NCBI RefSeq assembly: GCF_016907515.1
Contig: NZ_JAFBBY010000001.1
Span: 5,456,001-5,520,000, forward strand
DNA from: Nocardioides nitrophenolicus
Lineage (GTDB): Bacteria; Actinomycetota; Actinomycetes; Propionibacteriales; Nocardioidaceae
Direction of reading: 5' to 3'
Length of the DNA: 64,000 nt
Position 1 is the first letter of the stretch; every line of letters starts with the position of its first letter. The notes under the pieces are model-generated. The model worked only from the letters and a program-made list of their open reading frames with translations, had not been told where the DNA came from and did no database searches. The translations under genes were made by a program, and so were the position numbers. Positions 1 to 10,809 of the stretch are shown in pieces.

Positions 1-524
1 TCTTCCAGGAGATGACCGGGCCGAACCCCGATCCGGGCACGGTCGTGATGACCTGGGTCGGCACCTTCGGGCACCCCGTCACCTGGGACGACCTGCCCTG
101 GCTCCGGTCGCTCACCGACCTGCCGATCCTGCTCAAGGGCATCTGCCATCCCGACGACGCGCGGCGCGCGCTCGACGAAGGGGCCGACGGGATCTACTGC
201 TCCAACCACGGCGGCCGGCAGGCCAACGGCGGGGGAGCGGCGCTCGACTGGCTGCCCGATGTCGTCACGGCGGTCGACGGCCGGGCACCGGTGGTCTTCG
301 ACTCCGGCGTGCGCACCGGCGCCGACGTCGTCAAGGCGCTCGCGCTCGGCGCCGACGCGGTGGCGATCGGCCGGCCCTACGTCTATGGGCTCGCGCTCGG
401 CGGGGTTCCCGGCGCGGTCCACCAGGTCCGCGCGATGCAGGCCGAGGCCGACCTGATCATGGCCGTCGACGGCTATCCCACCCTGGCCGACCTCGGCCCC
501 GACGCCCTGCGGAGGCTCTCATGA
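1..524 (+). CDS. FMN-dependent alpha-hydroxy-acid oxidase (lactate 2-monooxygenase type), 3' end only
   Basis: The reading frame is open at the left edge, so only the C-terminal part (about 170 residues) is present. It shows the hallmarks of the FMN-dependent alpha-hydroxy-acid dehydrogenase barrel: LLKGI with the flavin-contacting lysine, SNHGGRQ with the active-site histidine and substrate-binding arginine, and [11 protein letters not shown] followed by [10 protein letters not shown], the phosphate-binding end of the barrel. These enzymes oxidise L-lactate or similar 2-hydroxy acids in the cytoplasm. The wording around PYVYGLA resembles lactate 2-monooxygenases, but mandelate- or glycolate-type substrates cannot be excluded. 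The stop overlaps the next start (ATGA), suggesting co-transcription with pyrF. Confidence 0.85.
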   Translation, partial: FQEMTGPNPDPGTVVMTWVGTFGHPVTWDDLPWLRSLTDLPILLKGICHPDDARRALDEGADGIYCSNHGGRQANGGGAALDWLPDVVTAVDGRAPVVFDSGVRTGADVVKALALGADAVAIGRPYVYGLALGGVPGAVHQVRAMQAEADLIMAVDGYPTLADLGPDALRRLS

Positions 525-1345
525 CGTTCGGCGCCCGCCTGCACGCCGCGATGGCCGAGCGCGGTCCCTTCTGCGTCGGCATCGACCCCCATGCCAGCCT
601 GCTCGAGGCCTGGGGGTACGCCGACGACGTCGCCGGGCTGGAGCGCTTCGCCCTCGGCGCGGTGGAGGCGGTCGCGCCGTACTGCGGCATCGTCAAGCCC
701 CAGTCCGCCTTCTACGAGCGCTTCGGCAGCCGTGGGGTCGCGGTCCTGGAGCGGGTGATCGCGGAGTCGCGCGCGGCGGGAGCGCTGGTGCTGCTCGACA
801 TCAAGCGCGGCGACATCGGCTCCACCTCCCAGGCGTACGCCGACGCCTACCTCGACCCGGCGTCCCCGCTCGCGAGCGATGCGGTGACGGTGAGCCCGTT
901 CCTCGGCTTCGGCTCGCTGCTGCCGTTCGTCGACACCGCGCGACGCTTCGACGCCGGCCTCTTCGTGCTCGCCGCGACCTCCAACAAGGAGGGCCCGGAG
1001 GTCCAGGAGGCCGTCACCGGGGGCCGCAGCGTCTCCGGCGCCATGCTCGACCACCTGCGCCGGCTCAACGCCGACGCGACCCCGCTGGGCTCCTTCGGGG
1101 CCGTCGTCGGGGCCACCCTGGAGGACGACCGCGGCCTCGACCTGGCCTTCCAGGGCCCGATCCTGGCGCCCGGCTACGGCGAGCAGGGCGGCACCATCGC
1201 CGATCTGCGCCGGATCTTCGGCGCCGCCGTCGGCAACGTGCTGGCCAGCTCCTCGCGCGGCGTGCTCCGCCTCGGGCCCGACCCCGTGGCGCTGCGCGAC
1301 GCGGTGCTGCGCACCAACGACGAGCTGCGCGCGCTGCGGGGGTGA
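521..1345 (+). CDS. pyrF: Orotidine 5'-phosphate decarboxylase
   Basis: Converts OMP to UMP, the last step of de novo pyrimidine synthesis. The 274-residue protein has the catalytic lysine motif [11 protein letters not shown] at residues 91-101 (Lys95), an early GIDPH strand, [11 protein letters not shown] near residue 56 and the C-terminal phosphate-binding [10 protein letters not shown]. The length and spacing are those of the longer type 2 enzymes found in actinobacteria and mycobacteria. It starts inside the stop of the preceding flavoenzyme gene (ATGA) and its own stop overlaps the next gene's GTG (GTGA). Carbamoyl-phosphate synthase genes, often just upstream in actinobacteria, are not visible here. 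Confidence 0.96.
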   Translation: MTFGARLHAAMAERGPFCVGIDPHASLLEAWGYADDVAGLERFALGAVEAVAPYCGIVKPQSAFYERFGSRGVAVLERVIAESRAAGALVLLDIKRGDIGSTSQAYADAYLDPASPLASDAVTVSPFLGFGSLLPFVDTARRFDAGLFVLAATSNKEGPEVQEAVTGGRSVSGAMLDHLRRLNADATPLGSFGAVVGATLEDDRGLDLAFQGPILAPGYGEQGGTIADLRRIFGAAVGNVLASSSRGVLRLGPDPVALRDAVLRTNDELRALRG

Positions 1346-1815
1346 GCGTGCGCCGCATCCTGCCCCTCGTCGTCGTGGCGGCCCTGGTCGTCGCGTTCGC
1401 GGTCGGGCTGCTGCTGGTGCGCGGCAGCGGTGACGACGACCCGTTCGCGGACTACTGCGCGGCGGTCGCCGAGCACCGCCAGGACGTCGGCGCCGCCCTC
1501 AGCGCCGGTCCGACCACCGGCCTGCTGCGGGCCCTGCCCAGCTTCGAGGCACTGGCGAAGGAGTCGCCGGACGACATCGCGGGCGACTGGCGCCTCGTCG
1601 TCGAGCGGATCAGCGCGCTGAAGAAGGCCCTCGACTCCGCCGGGGTGGACCCGGCGACGTACCGCTTCGACCAGCCGCCGGCCGACCTGCCGGCCGACGA
1701 CAAGGCCTCGATCGACGCCGCGGCGGCCGGGCTGGGGTCCGCGGACACGGCCACCGCGCTGGCCCACGTCGAGCAGCAGGCCCGCGATGTCTGCAAGACG
1801 CCGCTGAGCATGTAG
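1342..1815 (+). CDS. Membrane-anchored hypothetical protein
   Basis: A 157-residue protein with a basic N-terminus (MSVRR) and one hydrophobic segment at about residues 6-27, followed by an acidic extracytoplasmic part rich in Ala, Asp and Leu. Only two cysteines are seen outside the membrane segment, one near residue 40 (FADYC) and one near the C-terminus (RDVCK), which could form a disulfide. There is no lipobox, so it is probably anchored by an uncleaved signal. I do not recognise a family. The GTG start overlaps the pyrF stop, so translation is probably coupled, and the gene separates pyrF from mihF. Confidence 0.75.
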   Translation: MSVRRILPLVVVAALVVAFAVGLLLVRGSGDDDPFADYCAAVAEHRQDVGAALSAGPTTGLLRALPSFEALAKESPDDIAGDWRLVVERISALKKALDSAGVDPATYRFDQPPADLPADDKASIDAAAAGLGSADTATALAHVEQQARDVCKTPLSM

Positions 1816-1835
1816 CGGCCACCTCCGAGCCCCGC

Positions 1836-1866
1836 ATTGCCCGTCACGTCGGGCAATGGCTAGATT
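1836..1866 (+). promoter_or_regulatory. Perfect inverted repeat overlapping a candidate mihF promoter
   Basis: ATTGCCCG (1836-1843) and CGGGCAAT (1850-1857) are perfect 8-bp arms around the 6-nt centre TCACGT. TTGCCC at 1837-1842 and TAGATT at 1861-1866 are spaced 18 bp and could be the -35 and -10 of the mihF-gmk-rpoZ transcript. The repeat therefore covers the -35 and spacer, as an operator would. It could instead be the end hairpin of the upstream transcript, although no T-run follows. Confidence 0.45.
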
Positions 1867-1903
1867 GACGCTGCTGCCCCCGTTGACGAAGGACATCTCT
1901 CTC

Positions 1904-2224
1904 GTGGCCCTGCCCCCGCTCACCCCCGAACAGCGCCAGGCTGCCCTCGAGAAGGCAGCCGCCGCCCGCCGGGAGCGGGCCGAGGTCAAGAACCGGCTCA
2001 AGAACTCCGGAGCCTCCATCCAGGAGGTGCTCCAGCAGGGTCAGGTCAACGAGGTCATCGGCAAGATGAAGGTGCTCGACCTGTTGCAGTCGGTGCCGGG
2101 TCTCGGCAAGGTGCGCGCCCGCCAGGTCATGGAGCGGCTCGGGATCGCCGAGTCGCGCCGGGTGCGCGGGCTCGGCGCCAAGCAGGTCGCCGCGCTCGAG
2201 CGCGAGTTCGCCCCCGACGCATGA
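1904..2224 (+). CDS. mihF: Actinobacterial integration host factor mIHF
   Basis: A 106-residue nucleoid-associated protein of the mIHF family, which binds DNA through a helix-two-turn-helix fold and is essential in mycobacteria. I chose the GTG at 1904 because AAGGA lies about ten bases upstream and because the protein then begins [19 protein letters not shown], the usual mIHF N-terminus; an in-frame ATG at 1856 would add 16 atypical residues. The core has [17 protein letters not shown] and [10 protein letters not shown], the helix-hairpin-type region that contacts DNA. The stop overlaps the gmk ATG. The usual neighbours gmk and rpoZ follow. Confidence 0.94.
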   Translation: MALPPLTPEQRQAALEKAAAARRERAEVKNRLKNSGASIQEVLQQGQVNEVIGKMKVLDLLQSVPGLGKVRARQVMERLGIAESRRVRGLGAKQVAALEREFAPDA

Positions 2225-2778
2225 GCCGAGCCAAGCTCTTCGTCCTCGCCGGGCCCACCGCGGTCGGCAAGGGCACCGTCGCCGCCGCGATGCGCGAGCA
2301 GCACCCCGAGATCTACCTCTCTGTCTCGGCCACGACGCGCCCACCGCGGCCGGGCGAGATCGACGGCGTGCACTACCACTTCGTCTCGCCCGAGGAGTTC
2401 GACCGGCTGGTCGCCGAGGGCCAGATGCTGGAGTGGGCCGTGGTCCACGGCGTGCACCGCTACGGCACCCCGCGCGGTCCCGTCGACGAGGCGCTCGCCG
2501 CCGGCCGGCCGGCGCTGCTGGAGATCGACCTCCAGGGCGCGCGCCAGGTCAGGGAGTCGGCTCCCGACGCCGTCTTCGTCTTCCTCAAGCCTCCGTCGTG
2601 GGACGAGCTGGTCCGCCGGCTGGTCGGCCGCGGCACCGAGGACGAGGAGGAGCGGGAGCGCCGGCTGGCGACCGCGCGGGAGGAGCTCGCCGCCGAGGCG
2701 GAGTTCGACGTGACGATCGTCAACCGGGAAGTTCATGCTGCCGTGGAGGAGTTGGTAGCCTTGATGGTTGAACTCTGA
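2221..2778 (+). CDS. gmk: Guanylate kinase
   Basis: Phosphorylates GMP to GDP with ATP. The 185-residue protein has a P-loop GPTAVGKGT at residues 11-19, the GMP-binding segment [13 protein letters not shown] and [10 protein letters not shown], then EWAVVHGHRYGTP and the lid and C-terminal [13 protein letters not shown]. Length is normal for the family. It overlaps mihF by four bases, an arrangement conserved across actinobacteria, and is followed by rpoZ. Confidence 0.97.
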   Translation: MSRAKLFVLAGPTAVGKGTVAAAMREQHPEIYLSVSATTRPPRPGEIDGVHYHFVSPEEFDRLVAEGQMLEWAVVHGVHRYGTPRGPVDEALAAGRPALLEIDLQGARQVRESAPDAVFVFLKPPSWDELVRRLVGRGTEDEEERERRLATAREELAAEAEFDVTIVNREVHAAVEELVALMVEL

Positions 2779-2821
2779 TCGCACACCCGATCACCCACCC
2801 ACCTCAGTGAGGCTTCTCCAC

Positions 2822-3151
2822 GTGTCTGCCCCGAACATCGCCGCCGAGGGTGTCACCAACCCTCCCATCGACGACCTGCTGTCCAAGACCGACAGCAAGT
2901 ACAAGCTGGTGCTCTACAGCGCCAAGCGCGCCCGGCAGATCAACGCCTACTACTCCCAGCTCGGCGAGGGCCTGCTCGAGTACGTCGGTCCGCTCGTCGA
3001 GACCCACGTCCAGGAGAAGCCCCTCTCGATCGCGCTGCGCGAGATCAACGAGGACCTGCTGACCTGCGAGGACATCGACCCGGCCGAGCTCGCCGCCGAG
3101 CAGGCAGCGGCCGCCGCCGTCGCCGAGGCTCCGGTCGCCGACGCCGAGTGA
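2822..3151 (+). CDS. rpoZ: RNA polymerase omega subunit
   Basis: A small subunit that helps assemble RNA polymerase by folding around the beta' C-terminus. I set the start at GTG 2822, because TGAGG at 2808-2812 gives a suitable ribosome-binding site and the protein then begins [20 protein letters not shown] as expected; a longer ATG start at 2768 would overlap gmk and add 18 unlikely residues. The conserved [20 protein letters not shown] and [11 protein letters not shown] segments are present. The tail is an Ala/Glu-rich extension. Confidence 0.95.
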   Translation: MSAPNIAAEGVTNPPIDDLLSKTDSKYKLVLYSAKRARQINAYYSQLGEGLLEYVGPLVETHVQEKPLSIALREINEDLLTCEDIDPAELAAEQAAAAAVAEAPVADAE

Positions 3152-3161
3152 TCCGACCCGC

Positions 3162-4412
3162 ATGACGTCGGCTGGGGCCCGGCCCCGAGTGGTGCTCGGC
3201 GTCGCCGGCGGCATCGCCGCCTACAAGGCGTGCGAGCTGCTGCGACGGCTCACCGAGTCCGGCCACGACGTGACCGTCGTACCGACCGCGGCGGCGCTGG
3301 AGTTCGTCGGCGCGCCCACCTGGGCGGCGCTGTCGGGCAAGCCGGTGTCCGCCGAGGTCTGGGACGGCGTCCACGAGGTGCCCCACGTCCGGCTCGGCCA
3401 GACTGCCGACCTGGTCGTCGTCGCCCCGGCGACCGCCGACCTGCTCGCCAAGGCCGCCCACGGTCTGGCCGACGACCTGCTCACCAACACCCTGCTCACC
3501 GCGCGGTGCCCGGTCGTGCTCGCCCCGGCGATGCACACCGAGATGTGGGAGCACCCGGCCACGGTCGCCAATGTCGCCACGCTGCGCTCGCGCGGCGTGC
3601 TGGTCGTCGAGCCGGCCGAGGGCCGGCTCACCGGCGCCGACACCGGCAAGGGGCGGCTGCCCGAGCCGGCCGAGATCTTCGAGGTCGCGCGCGACGTGCT
3701 GGCGCGGTCCGCCCGGTCCGACGGCTCCGACAGCGCCCGGGTGCTCGACCTGGCCGGGCGCCACGTCGTGGTGTCCGCCGGCGGCACCCGCGAGCGCCTC
3801 GACCCGGTCCGCTTCCTCGGCAACCGGTCCTCGGGCCGCCAGGGCTACGCCCTCGCCCGGGCCGCCGTCGCCCGGGGCGCCGAGGTCACCCTCGTCGCCG
3901 CCAACGTCGACCTTCCTGACCCGGCCGGCGTGAAGGTCGTCCGGGTCGAGTCGACCGCCGACCTGCGCGACGCCGTCGTCGGCGCCACCGCGAGCGCGGA
4001 CGCGGTCGTGATGGCCGCCGCGCCCGCCGACTTCCGTCCCACCGAGCTGTCGGACGTGAAGATCAAGAAGGCCGACGACGGATCGGCTCCGACGATCACG
4101 CTGCAGCAGAATCCCGACATCCTCAAGGAGATCTCGACCTACCGGGCCCGCCCGGACGCCGTGATCGTCGGGTTCGCCGCCGAGACGGGCGACGCCACGG
4201 GCAGCGTGCTCGACCTGGCCCGCGCCAAGCTCGCCCGGAAGGGCTGCGACCTGCTGGTCGTCAACGACGTGAGCGGGGGAGCGGTCTTCGGCAGCACCGA
4301 TAACGAGGCGGTGATCCTCGGCGCGGACGGGTCCGCGGTCGACGTACCGCACGGGTCGAAGGCGGCCCTCGCCCACCTCATCTGGGACCAGGTGGTCACC
4401 CGACTTTCCTGA
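3162..4412 (+). CDS. coaBC: Bifunctional phosphopantothenoylcysteine decarboxylase / phosphopantothenate-cysteine ligase
   Basis: Carries out two successive steps of coenzyme A synthesis. The N-terminal CoaC flavoprotein half (about residues 8-180) has GGIAAYKA at 16-23, the catalytic histidine in PHVRL (His75) and the PAMHTEMW signature at 122-129. The C-terminal CoaB ligase half begins near residue 195 with [19 protein letters not shown], followed by [11 protein letters not shown], the AAPADFRP loop and the KIKK lysine motif. The total of 416 residues is normal for the fused enzyme. It lies ten bases after rpoZ and is probably in the same transcript. Confidence 0.97.
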   Translation: MTSAGARPRVVLGVAGGIAAYKACELLRRLTESGHDVTVVPTAAALEFVGAPTWAALSGKPVSAEVWDGVHEVPHVRLGQTADLVVVAPATADLLAKAAHGLADDLLTNTLLTARCPVVLAPAMHTEMWEHPATVANVATLRSRGVLVVEPAEGRLTGADTGKGRLPEPAEIFEVARDVLARSARSDGSDSARVLDLAGRHVVVSAGGTRERLDPVRFLGNRSSGRQGYALARAAVARGAEVTLVAANVDLPDPAGVKVVRVESTADLRDAVVGATASADAVVMAAAPADFRPTELSDVKIKKADDGSAPTITLQQNPDILKEISTYRARPDAVIVGFAAETGDATGSVLDLARAKLARKGCDLLVVNDVSGGAVFGSTDNEAVILGADGSAVDVPHGSKAALAHLIWDQVVTRLS

Positions 4413-4492
4413 GACCCGCCGGCATCACCTCCATCGGTCCGTATCGTTGGACCACAGCCCATCCAGCCCCCAACGCAGGAGTTCCCACCACC

Positions 4493-5692
<1,200 letters not shown>

Positions 5693-5723
5693 GCGACCCG
5701 GCTCGAACTGGCCCGGTTTTCTC

Positions 5724-5836
5724 GCCGACCCGGCGGAAAGTGGCGCTGATTTCCCGCTGACCCGGCAGAAAATGACCTCCCACGAGGCCACTTTCTGCCG
5801 GGTCGGCGCATTTTTGGAGCCAGTTTCTGACGGGTC
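5724..5836. repeat. Cluster of four direct and inverted 13-bp repeats between metK and priA
   Basis: The motif GACCCGGC(A/G)GAAA occurs twice on the plus strand (5727-5739, 5759-5771) and twice inverted as TTTCTG(C/A)CGGGTC (5792-5804, 5824-5836). Copies 2 and 3 form a perfect 13-bp inverted pair with a 20-nt loop. Copies 1 and 3 pair over 20 bp (5724-5743 with 5788-5807) with one mismatch, so two alternative hairpins compete. The position right after metK fits a transcription end or RNA-processing structure, but the multiple copies look more like an extragenic palindromic repeat family. Confidence 0.8.
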
Positions 5837-5873
5837 GCGGGATGGATCGGACCCCACTGGTACAACTGCCGCC

Positions 5874-7919
5874 ATGACCCCCACTCCCGACGAGCCGGCT
5901 CTGGAGCTGCCCGGTCTCGTCCGGGACCGTGCGGCCGAGGGGCGCGCCAAGGCGGCGGCCACCCGGGCGCGCAAGGTCGCCGAGGCCGAGATCGCCGAGG
6001 TCGACCCGGTGGCGCGGGTGGTGCTCGACCTCCCGCTGGCCCATCTCGACCGCACCTTCGACTACGCCGTGCCCGCGGCGATGGCGGCGGGGGCGGTGCC
6101 GGGGGTCCGGGTCAAGGTGCGCTTCGGCGGTCAGGACGTCGACGGGTTCGTGGTCGCCCGGGCCGCGGCCTCCGACCACGACGGCCGGCTGGCGCCGCTG
6201 CGGCGGTTGGTGAGCGCCGAGCCGGTGCTGAGTCCCGCGGTGGCGGCGCTGTGCGAGCGGGTCGCCGAGCGGTACGCCGGCGTGAGCGCCGACGTACGCC
6301 GGCTGGCGGTGCCACCCCGCCATGCCACCACCGAGAAGGAGCCGACGCCTCCCGAGCCGCCGCTGGTCCTCGTCCCGACGGCCGCCGACGAGGCCTGGGC
6401 CGCCTACCCCGCCGCTGCTCCCTTCCTCGCCCACCTGCGCGAGGGCCATCCGCCCCGCGCCGTGTGGTCGGCCGGCCCGGGCGAGGACTGGCCGGCGCTG
6501 CTCGCCCAGCTCGCCGGCGCCGCCCTGGCCGCGGGGCGGGGCAGCGTGCTGTGCCTGCCCGACCACCGCGACGTCGCCCGCCTCGACGCCGCGCTGAGCG
6601 AGCTACTCGGCGAGGGACATCACGTCGCACTCCACGCCGACCCCGGTCCGGCCGCCCGCTACCGCGAGTTCCTCGCGGTCTCCCGGGGCGAGCGGCGGAT
6701 CGTGGTCGGCACCCGCTCCGCCGCGTTCGCCCCCGTCCGCGATCTCGGTCTGGTCGTGGTGTGGGACGACGGCGACGACCTCCACGCCGAGCCGCGGGCG
6801 CCCTACCCCCACGTGCGCGAGGTGCTGCTGCTGCGCGCCGAGCAGGAGCGCACGGCCGCCCTGGTCGGCGGCTTCGCGCGTACCGTCGAGGCGCAGCACC
6901 TCCTCCACACCGGCTGGGCCCGCGAGATCGCGCTGCCGCGCGCGACGCTGCGGGAGCGGGCCTTGATCGGTGTGAGCGGTGCCAGCGACGTGGCGCTCGA
7001 CCGCGACCCGACCGCGGGCGCGGCCCGGGTGCCGAAGGAGGCCCACGACGCGCTGCGCTGGGGCCTGGAGCGCGGACCGGTCCTGGTGCAGACCCCGCGG
7101 GCGGGCTATGCCCTGCGCCTGGCCTGCGAGCGTTGCCGCACTCCGGCCCGGTGCCGGGCGTGCGCGGGCCCGCTCGAGCTCACCGGGCCCACGACGCCGC
7201 CGCGCTGCCGCTGGTGCGCGACGGAGGCGCCGAGCTGGTCCTGTCCGGAGTGTGGCGCCACCGGCCTGCGCGCCCCGGTCGTCGGAGACGCCCGCACCGC
7301 CGACGAGCTCGGCCGCAGCTTCCCCAAGGTCGCTGTGGTGTCGTCGTCGGGCGACCAGGTCCGCGCGCGGGTCGGGCCGCAGCCGCGGATCGTGGTCGCG
7401 ACGCCGGGGGCGGAGCCGGTCGCCGAGGGCGGGTACGCCGTCGTCGTGCTCCTCGACACCTGGTGGGCGCTGGGGCGTGACAGCCTGCGGGCGGCCGAGG
7501 AGGCGGTGCGGCGCTGGTGCAACGCGGTCGGCCTGGTCGCCCCCGGGGGGCGGGCGCTCGCGGTCGGGGATCCGGGGGTCCCGGCGCTGCAGGCGCTGGT
7601 GCGGTGGGACGCGGCGGGGTTCGCGGCCCGCGAGGCCGAGGAGAGGCGCGAGGCCCGGCTGCCCCCGGCCGCGCGGATCGCGACGGTCACCGGCCCCCCG
7701 GGCGCGCTCGACGACCTGCGTGCCCTGCTCCAGCTGCCGGAGCCCACCGAGGTCCTCGGTCCGGTGCCGACCCGCGATCCGGAGGTGGAGCGACTGGTGC
7801 TGCGCGTGCCGCGGGGAGAGGGGGTGGCCCTGGCCCGATCGCTGGGCGAGGCGCAGCGGCTGCGCTCGGCGCGCAAGCTGGAGCCGGTGCGGATCCAGGT
7901 GGACCCATGGGAACTCTGA
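5874..7919 (+). CDS. priA: Primosomal protein N' (PriA), degenerate actinobacterial form
   Basis: PriA recognises stalled or repaired forks and reloads the replisome. The 681-residue protein has the N-terminal DNA-binding domain (VVLDLPLAHLDRTFDYAVP) and the zinc-binding cysteine pairs CERC, CRAC, CRWC and CPEC in the helicase domain. The Walker A site is replaced by a GPGEDWP-type sequence and the DEXH box reads VVVWDDGDDLH, so ATPase/helicase activity is probably absent. This loss is typical of actinobacterial PriA. The ATG at 5874 lies after the repeat cluster; in-frame codons further upstream overlap metK and are not used. Confidence 0.93.
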   Translation: MTPTPDEPALELPGLVRDRAAEGRAKAAATRARKVAEAEIAEVDPVARVVLDLPLAHLDRTFDYAVPAAMAAGAVPGVRVKVRFGGQDVDGFVVARAAASDHDGRLAPLRRLVSAEPVLSPAVAALCERVAERYAGVSADVRRLAVPPRHATTEKEPTPPEPPLVLVPTAADEAWAAYPAAAPFLAHLREGHPPRAVWSAGPGEDWPALLAQLAGAALAAGRGSVLCLPDHRDVARLDAALSELLGEGHHVALHADPGPAARYREFLAVSRGERRIVVGTRSAAFAPVRDLGLVVVWDDGDDLHAEPRAPYPHVREVLLLRAEQERTAALVGGFARTVEAQHLLHTGWAREIALPRATLRERALIGVSGASDVALDRDPTAGAARVPKEAHDALRWGLERGPVLVQTPRAGYALRLACERCRTPARCRACAGPLELTGPTTPPRCRWCATEAPSWSCPECGATGLRAPVVGDARTADELGRSFPKVAVVSSSGDQVRARVGPQPRIVVATPGAEPVAEGGYAVVVLLDTWWALGRDSLRAAEEAVRRWCNAVGLVAPGGRALAVGDPGVPALQALVRWDAAGFAAREAEERREARLPPAARIATVTGPPGALDDLRALLQLPEPTEVLGPVPTRDPEVERLVLRVPRGEGVALARSLGEAQRLRSARKLEPVRIQVDPWEL

Positions 7920-7938
7920 ACCCCCGATGGGCAGCCAC

Positions 7939-7944
7939 TAGGCT
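7939..7944 (+). promoter_or_regulatory. Candidate -10 box for leaderless def transcript
   Basis: TAGGCT ends six bases before the GTG start of def, so a transcript starting at the normal distance from the -10 would begin at or next to the start codon. The priA-def gap has no clear ribosome-binding site. The same TAGNNT-N6-8-start layout occurs at several other genes in the window. Confidence 0.5.
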
Positions 7945-7950
7945 GACGCG

Positions 7951-8496
7951 GTGGCGATCCGACCCATCCGACTCTTCGGCGACCCCGTCCTGCGCAAGCC
8001 CGCGATCGAGGTCGTCCACTTCGACGCCGAGCTGCGTCAGCTGGTCACCGACCTGACCGACACCATGCTCGACGCGCCCGGCGCCGGCCTGGCCGCACCC
8101 CAGATCGGCGTGGGGCTGCGGGTGTTCACCTGGTACGTCGACGGCGAGGTCGGCCACCTGGTCAACCCCAGCCTGCAGCTGTCCGACGACACCCAGGACG
8201 GCCCCGAGGGCTGCCTGTCGCTGCCCGAGCTCACCTACGACTGCCTGCGGGCGCTCTCGGTGGTGGCCGCCGGCTTCGACATGCACGGCGAGCCGATCAC
8301 CGTCGAGGGCTCCGACCTGCTGGCGCGCGCGATCCAGCACGAGACCGACCACCTGGACGGCATCTTGTTCATCGACCGCCTCGACGACGCGGGCCGCAAG
8401 GCCGCGATGCGCGAGATCCGGGAGTCGGAGTGGTTCGGCCTGGACCGGCCCACGGTCCGGGTCTCCCCGCACGCCACGGGCGGGTTCGGCCGATGA
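7951..8496 (+). CDS. def: Peptide deformylase
   Basis: Removes the formyl group from new N-termini. The 181-residue protein shows all three deformylase motifs: GAGLAAPQ (residues 44-51), EGCLS (86-90) with the metal-binding cysteine, and QHETDH (129-134) with the two metal-binding histidines and catalytic glutamate. A metal ion, iron in vivo, is expected. The start is a GTG and the stop overlaps the ATG of fmt, so removal and addition of the formyl group are encoded together. Confidence 0.97.
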   Translation: MAIRPIRLFGDPVLRKPAIEVVHFDAELRQLVTDLTDTMLDAPGAGLAAPQIGVGLRVFTWYVDGEVGHLVNPSLQLSDDTQDGPEGCLSLPELTYDCLRALSVVAAGFDMHGEPITVEGSDLLARAIQHETDHLDGILFIDRLDDAGRKAAMREIRESEWFGLDRPTVRVSPHATGGFGR

Positions 8497-9419
8497 GGGT
8501 GGTCTTCGCCGGCACGCCTGAGGTCGCCGTCCCGGCGCTCGACGCGATCGCCGCCTCCGCCCATGAGCTGGTCGGCGTCGTCACTCGGCCCGACGCCCCG
8601 GCCGGGCGCGGGAGGAAGCTGACGCCGAGCCCGGTGGCGCTGCGGGCGGCGGAGCTCGGCGTACCCGTGCTGAAGCCGGCGCACCCGCGCGAGCCCGAGT
8701 TTCAGGACGCCCTCGAGGCGCTGGAGCCCGACTGCTGCCCGGTGGTCGCCTACGGCGCGCTGATCCCGCGCAGCGCGCTCGACATCCCGGTCCACGGCTG
8801 GGTCAACCTGCACTTCTCGGTGCTGCCGGCCTGGCGGGGCGCGGCGCCGGTGCAGCACGCGATCTGGGGCGGCGACGACTACACCGGCGCCACCACCTTC
8901 CGGATCGTGGAGGCGCTCGACGCCGGCCCGACCTTCGGCGTGATGACCGAGCGGATCCGCCCGACCGACACCGCCGGCGACCTGCTCGGCCGGCTGGCGG
9001 AGGGCGGCGCGAGCCTGCTGGTGGCCACCCTCGACGGCATCGCCGACGGCTCGCTCGAGGCCCGCGAGCAGCCCGCCGACGGGATCAGCCTGGCGCCCAA
9101 GATCAGCGTCGACGACGCCCGGGTCGACTGGACCGAGCCGGCGGTCGGCGTCGACCGGCGGATCCGGGCCTGCACGCCCGGACCCGGCGCCTGGACCACC
9201 CTCGACGACGAGCGGATCAAGCTGGGCCGGGTCGAGATCGTCGCCGACGGCCCCGAGCTCGCCCCCGGGGCGATCCAGGTCGGCAGGAACGAGGTCCTCG
9301 TCGGTACGGCGAGCGACCCGGTCCGGCTGACCGAGGTGAAGGCCTTCGGGAAGAGGCAGATGGGCGCGGCCGACTGGGCCCGCGGCGTACGACTGCCGGA
9401 GGCCGCGCGCTTTGAGTAG
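8493..9419 (+). CDS. fmt: Methionyl-tRNA formyltransferase
   Basis: Transfers a formyl group from 10-formyltetrahydrofolate to Met-tRNA for initiation. The 308-residue protein begins [16 protein letters not shown] and has the catalytic segment [17 protein letters not shown] (Asn105, His107) and the conserved aspartate in EALDAGP near residue 144. The C-terminal half is the tRNA-binding OB-type domain. The ATG overlaps the def stop (ATGA). The gene is followed, with overlap, by rsmB, a common actinobacterial order. Confidence 0.97.
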   Translation: MRVVFAGTPEVAVPALDAIAASAHELVGVVTRPDAPAGRGRKLTPSPVALRAAELGVPVLKPAHPREPEFQDALEALEPDCCPVVAYGALIPRSALDIPVHGWVNLHFSVLPAWRGAAPVQHAIWGGDDYTGATTFRIVEALDAGPTFGVMTERIRPTDTAGDLLGRLAEGGASLLVATLDGIADGSLEAREQPADGISLAPKISVDDARVDWTEPAVGVDRRIRACTPGPGAWTTLDDERIKLGRVEIVADGPELAPGAIQVGRNEVLVGTASDPVRLTEVKAFGKRQMGAADWARGVRLPEAARFE

Positions 9420-10767
9420 GCCGTCCTCGGGCAGGCAGCGGCGGCGGGCGGTGGATCCCGCCCGGCTGGCCGCCTTCGAGGTGTTGAAGGCGGTGCGGGT
9501 CGACGACGGCTACACCAACCTGCTGCTCCCGGCGACGCTCGCCCGCCATGGCCTCAGCGGCCGCGACGCCGCGTTCGCGACCGAGCTCGCGTCCGGGACG
9601 ATCCGCCGGCAGGGCACCTACGACGCGGTGCTGGCCGCCTGCAGCGACCGCCCGCTGCGCAAGGTCGAGGCCAAGGTGCTCGACGCCCTGCGGCTCGGGG
9701 CCCACCAGCTGCTCGCGATGCGGGTGCCGACCCATGCCGCGATCGACACCACGGTCTCGCTGGTGCGCGACCAGGTCAGCCAGGGCGCGGCCGGGTTCGC
9801 CAACGCCGTGCTGCGCAAGGTGGCCGCCCGGGACCTCGACTCCTGGCTGGCCGACGTCGCACCTGACGACCTGGCGGTCGCGCACAGTCACCCCGCCTGG
9901 GTGGTCGACGAGCTGCGCCGCGCGCTCGGCGGCCGGGCCGAGGAGCTGCCCGCGCTGCTGGCCGCCGACAACGACCCGCCGCGGGTGACCCTGGTGGCCC
10001 GGCCGGGCCTCGCGACGCGGGAGGAGCTGCCCGGTACGCCGACCCGGTACTCGCCGTACGGCGTCGTCCTCGACGGCGGCGACCCCGCTGGGATCGCGGC
10101 GGTGGCCGAGGGACGCGTGGGTGTGCAGGACGAGGGCTCCCAGCTGGTCGCGCTCGCGCTGGCCTCCGCGCCGGTCGAGGGACGTGACGAGCGCTGGGTC
10201 GACCTGTGTGCCGGTCCCGGCGGGAAGGCGTCCCTGCTGGCGGCGCTCGCCGCCGAGCGCGGCGCGCGCCTGACCGGCGTCGAGCTGCACCACCACCGGG
10301 CCCGGCTGGTCGCTCGTGCGGCCGCATCCAGCGCGGGACTCGCCGGTGTCGTGCAAGCCGACGCCACGCACGCGCCCTTCGCCGACGCGAGCGCCGACCG
10401 GATCCTGCTCGACGCGCCGTGCACCGGCCTCGGCGCGCTCCGACGCCGCCCGGAGGCGCGTTGGCGGCGTCGTCCCGCCGACGTGACCGAGCTGGCGGAG
10501 CTGCAGCGTGCGCTGCTGGCCGAGGCGGTGCGGGTGCTGCGGCCCGGGGGAGCGCTGCTGTACGCGACCTGTTCGCCCGTGCTCGCCGAGACCGCCGAGG
10601 TCGTGACCGCCGCCCTCACCGACCATCCGCACGTCCGGCTCGAGGACGTGGCCGCGCACCTGCCCGTCGTACCCGATGCGGAGGGACCGCTGCCCGGCAC
10701 CGTCCAGCTGTGGCCACACCGCCACGGCACCGACGCCATGTTCCTGGCCCTGCTCCGCACGGAGTGA
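9412..10767 (+). CDS. rsmB: 16S rRNA (cytosine-C5) methyltransferase, Sun/RsmB family
   Basis: Methylates a cytosine in 16S rRNA (C967 in E. coli). The 451-residue protein has an N-terminal NusB-like domain (about 15-150), then the SAM-binding [11 protein letters not shown] motif and two catalytic cysteines: Cys337 in DAPCTGLG and Cys387 in YATCSP. The start is a TTG at 9412, supported by GGAGG at 9398-9402 nine bases upstream and by overlap with the fmt stop. The tail YGTDAMF-like HGTDAMFLA is typical of the family. Confidence 0.94.
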   Translation: MSRPSSGRQRRRAVDPARLAAFEVLKAVRVDDGYTNLLLPATLARHGLSGRDAAFATELASGTIRRQGTYDAVLAACSDRPLRKVEAKVLDALRLGAHQLLAMRVPTHAAIDTTVSLVRDQVSQGAAGFANAVLRKVAARDLDSWLADVAPDDLAVAHSHPAWVVDELRRALGGRAEELPALLAADNDPPRVTLVARPGLATREELPGTPTRYSPYGVVLDGGDPAGIAAVAEGRVGVQDEGSQLVALALASAPVEGRDERWVDLCAGPGGKASLLAALAAERGARLTGVELHHHRARLVARAAASSAGLAGVVQADATHAPFADASADRILLDAPCTGLGALRRRPEARWRRRPADVTELAELQRALLAEAVRVLRPGGALLYATCSPVLAETAEVVTAALTDHPHVRLEDVAAHLPVVPDAEGPLPGTVQLWPHRHGTDAMFLALLRTE

Positions 10768-10809
10768 GCCCCGCGGAATGAACCAGGAAAGTTGACGGTT
10801 CAACCAGTC

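Noticed and set aside
4413..4492. SAM riboswitch before metK
   Set aside because: The 80-bp gap holds no recognisable SAM-I or SAM-IV core and no terminator/antiterminator pair.
5874..7919. priA as a pseudogene because of lost ATPase motifs
   Set aside because: The frame is intact and full length, zinc cysteines are kept, and this loss is normal in actinobacteria.
10778..10795. Five-codon leader frame (MNQES) before the luciferase-like gene
   Set aside because: Too short and without supporting context; no regulatory role can be shown.
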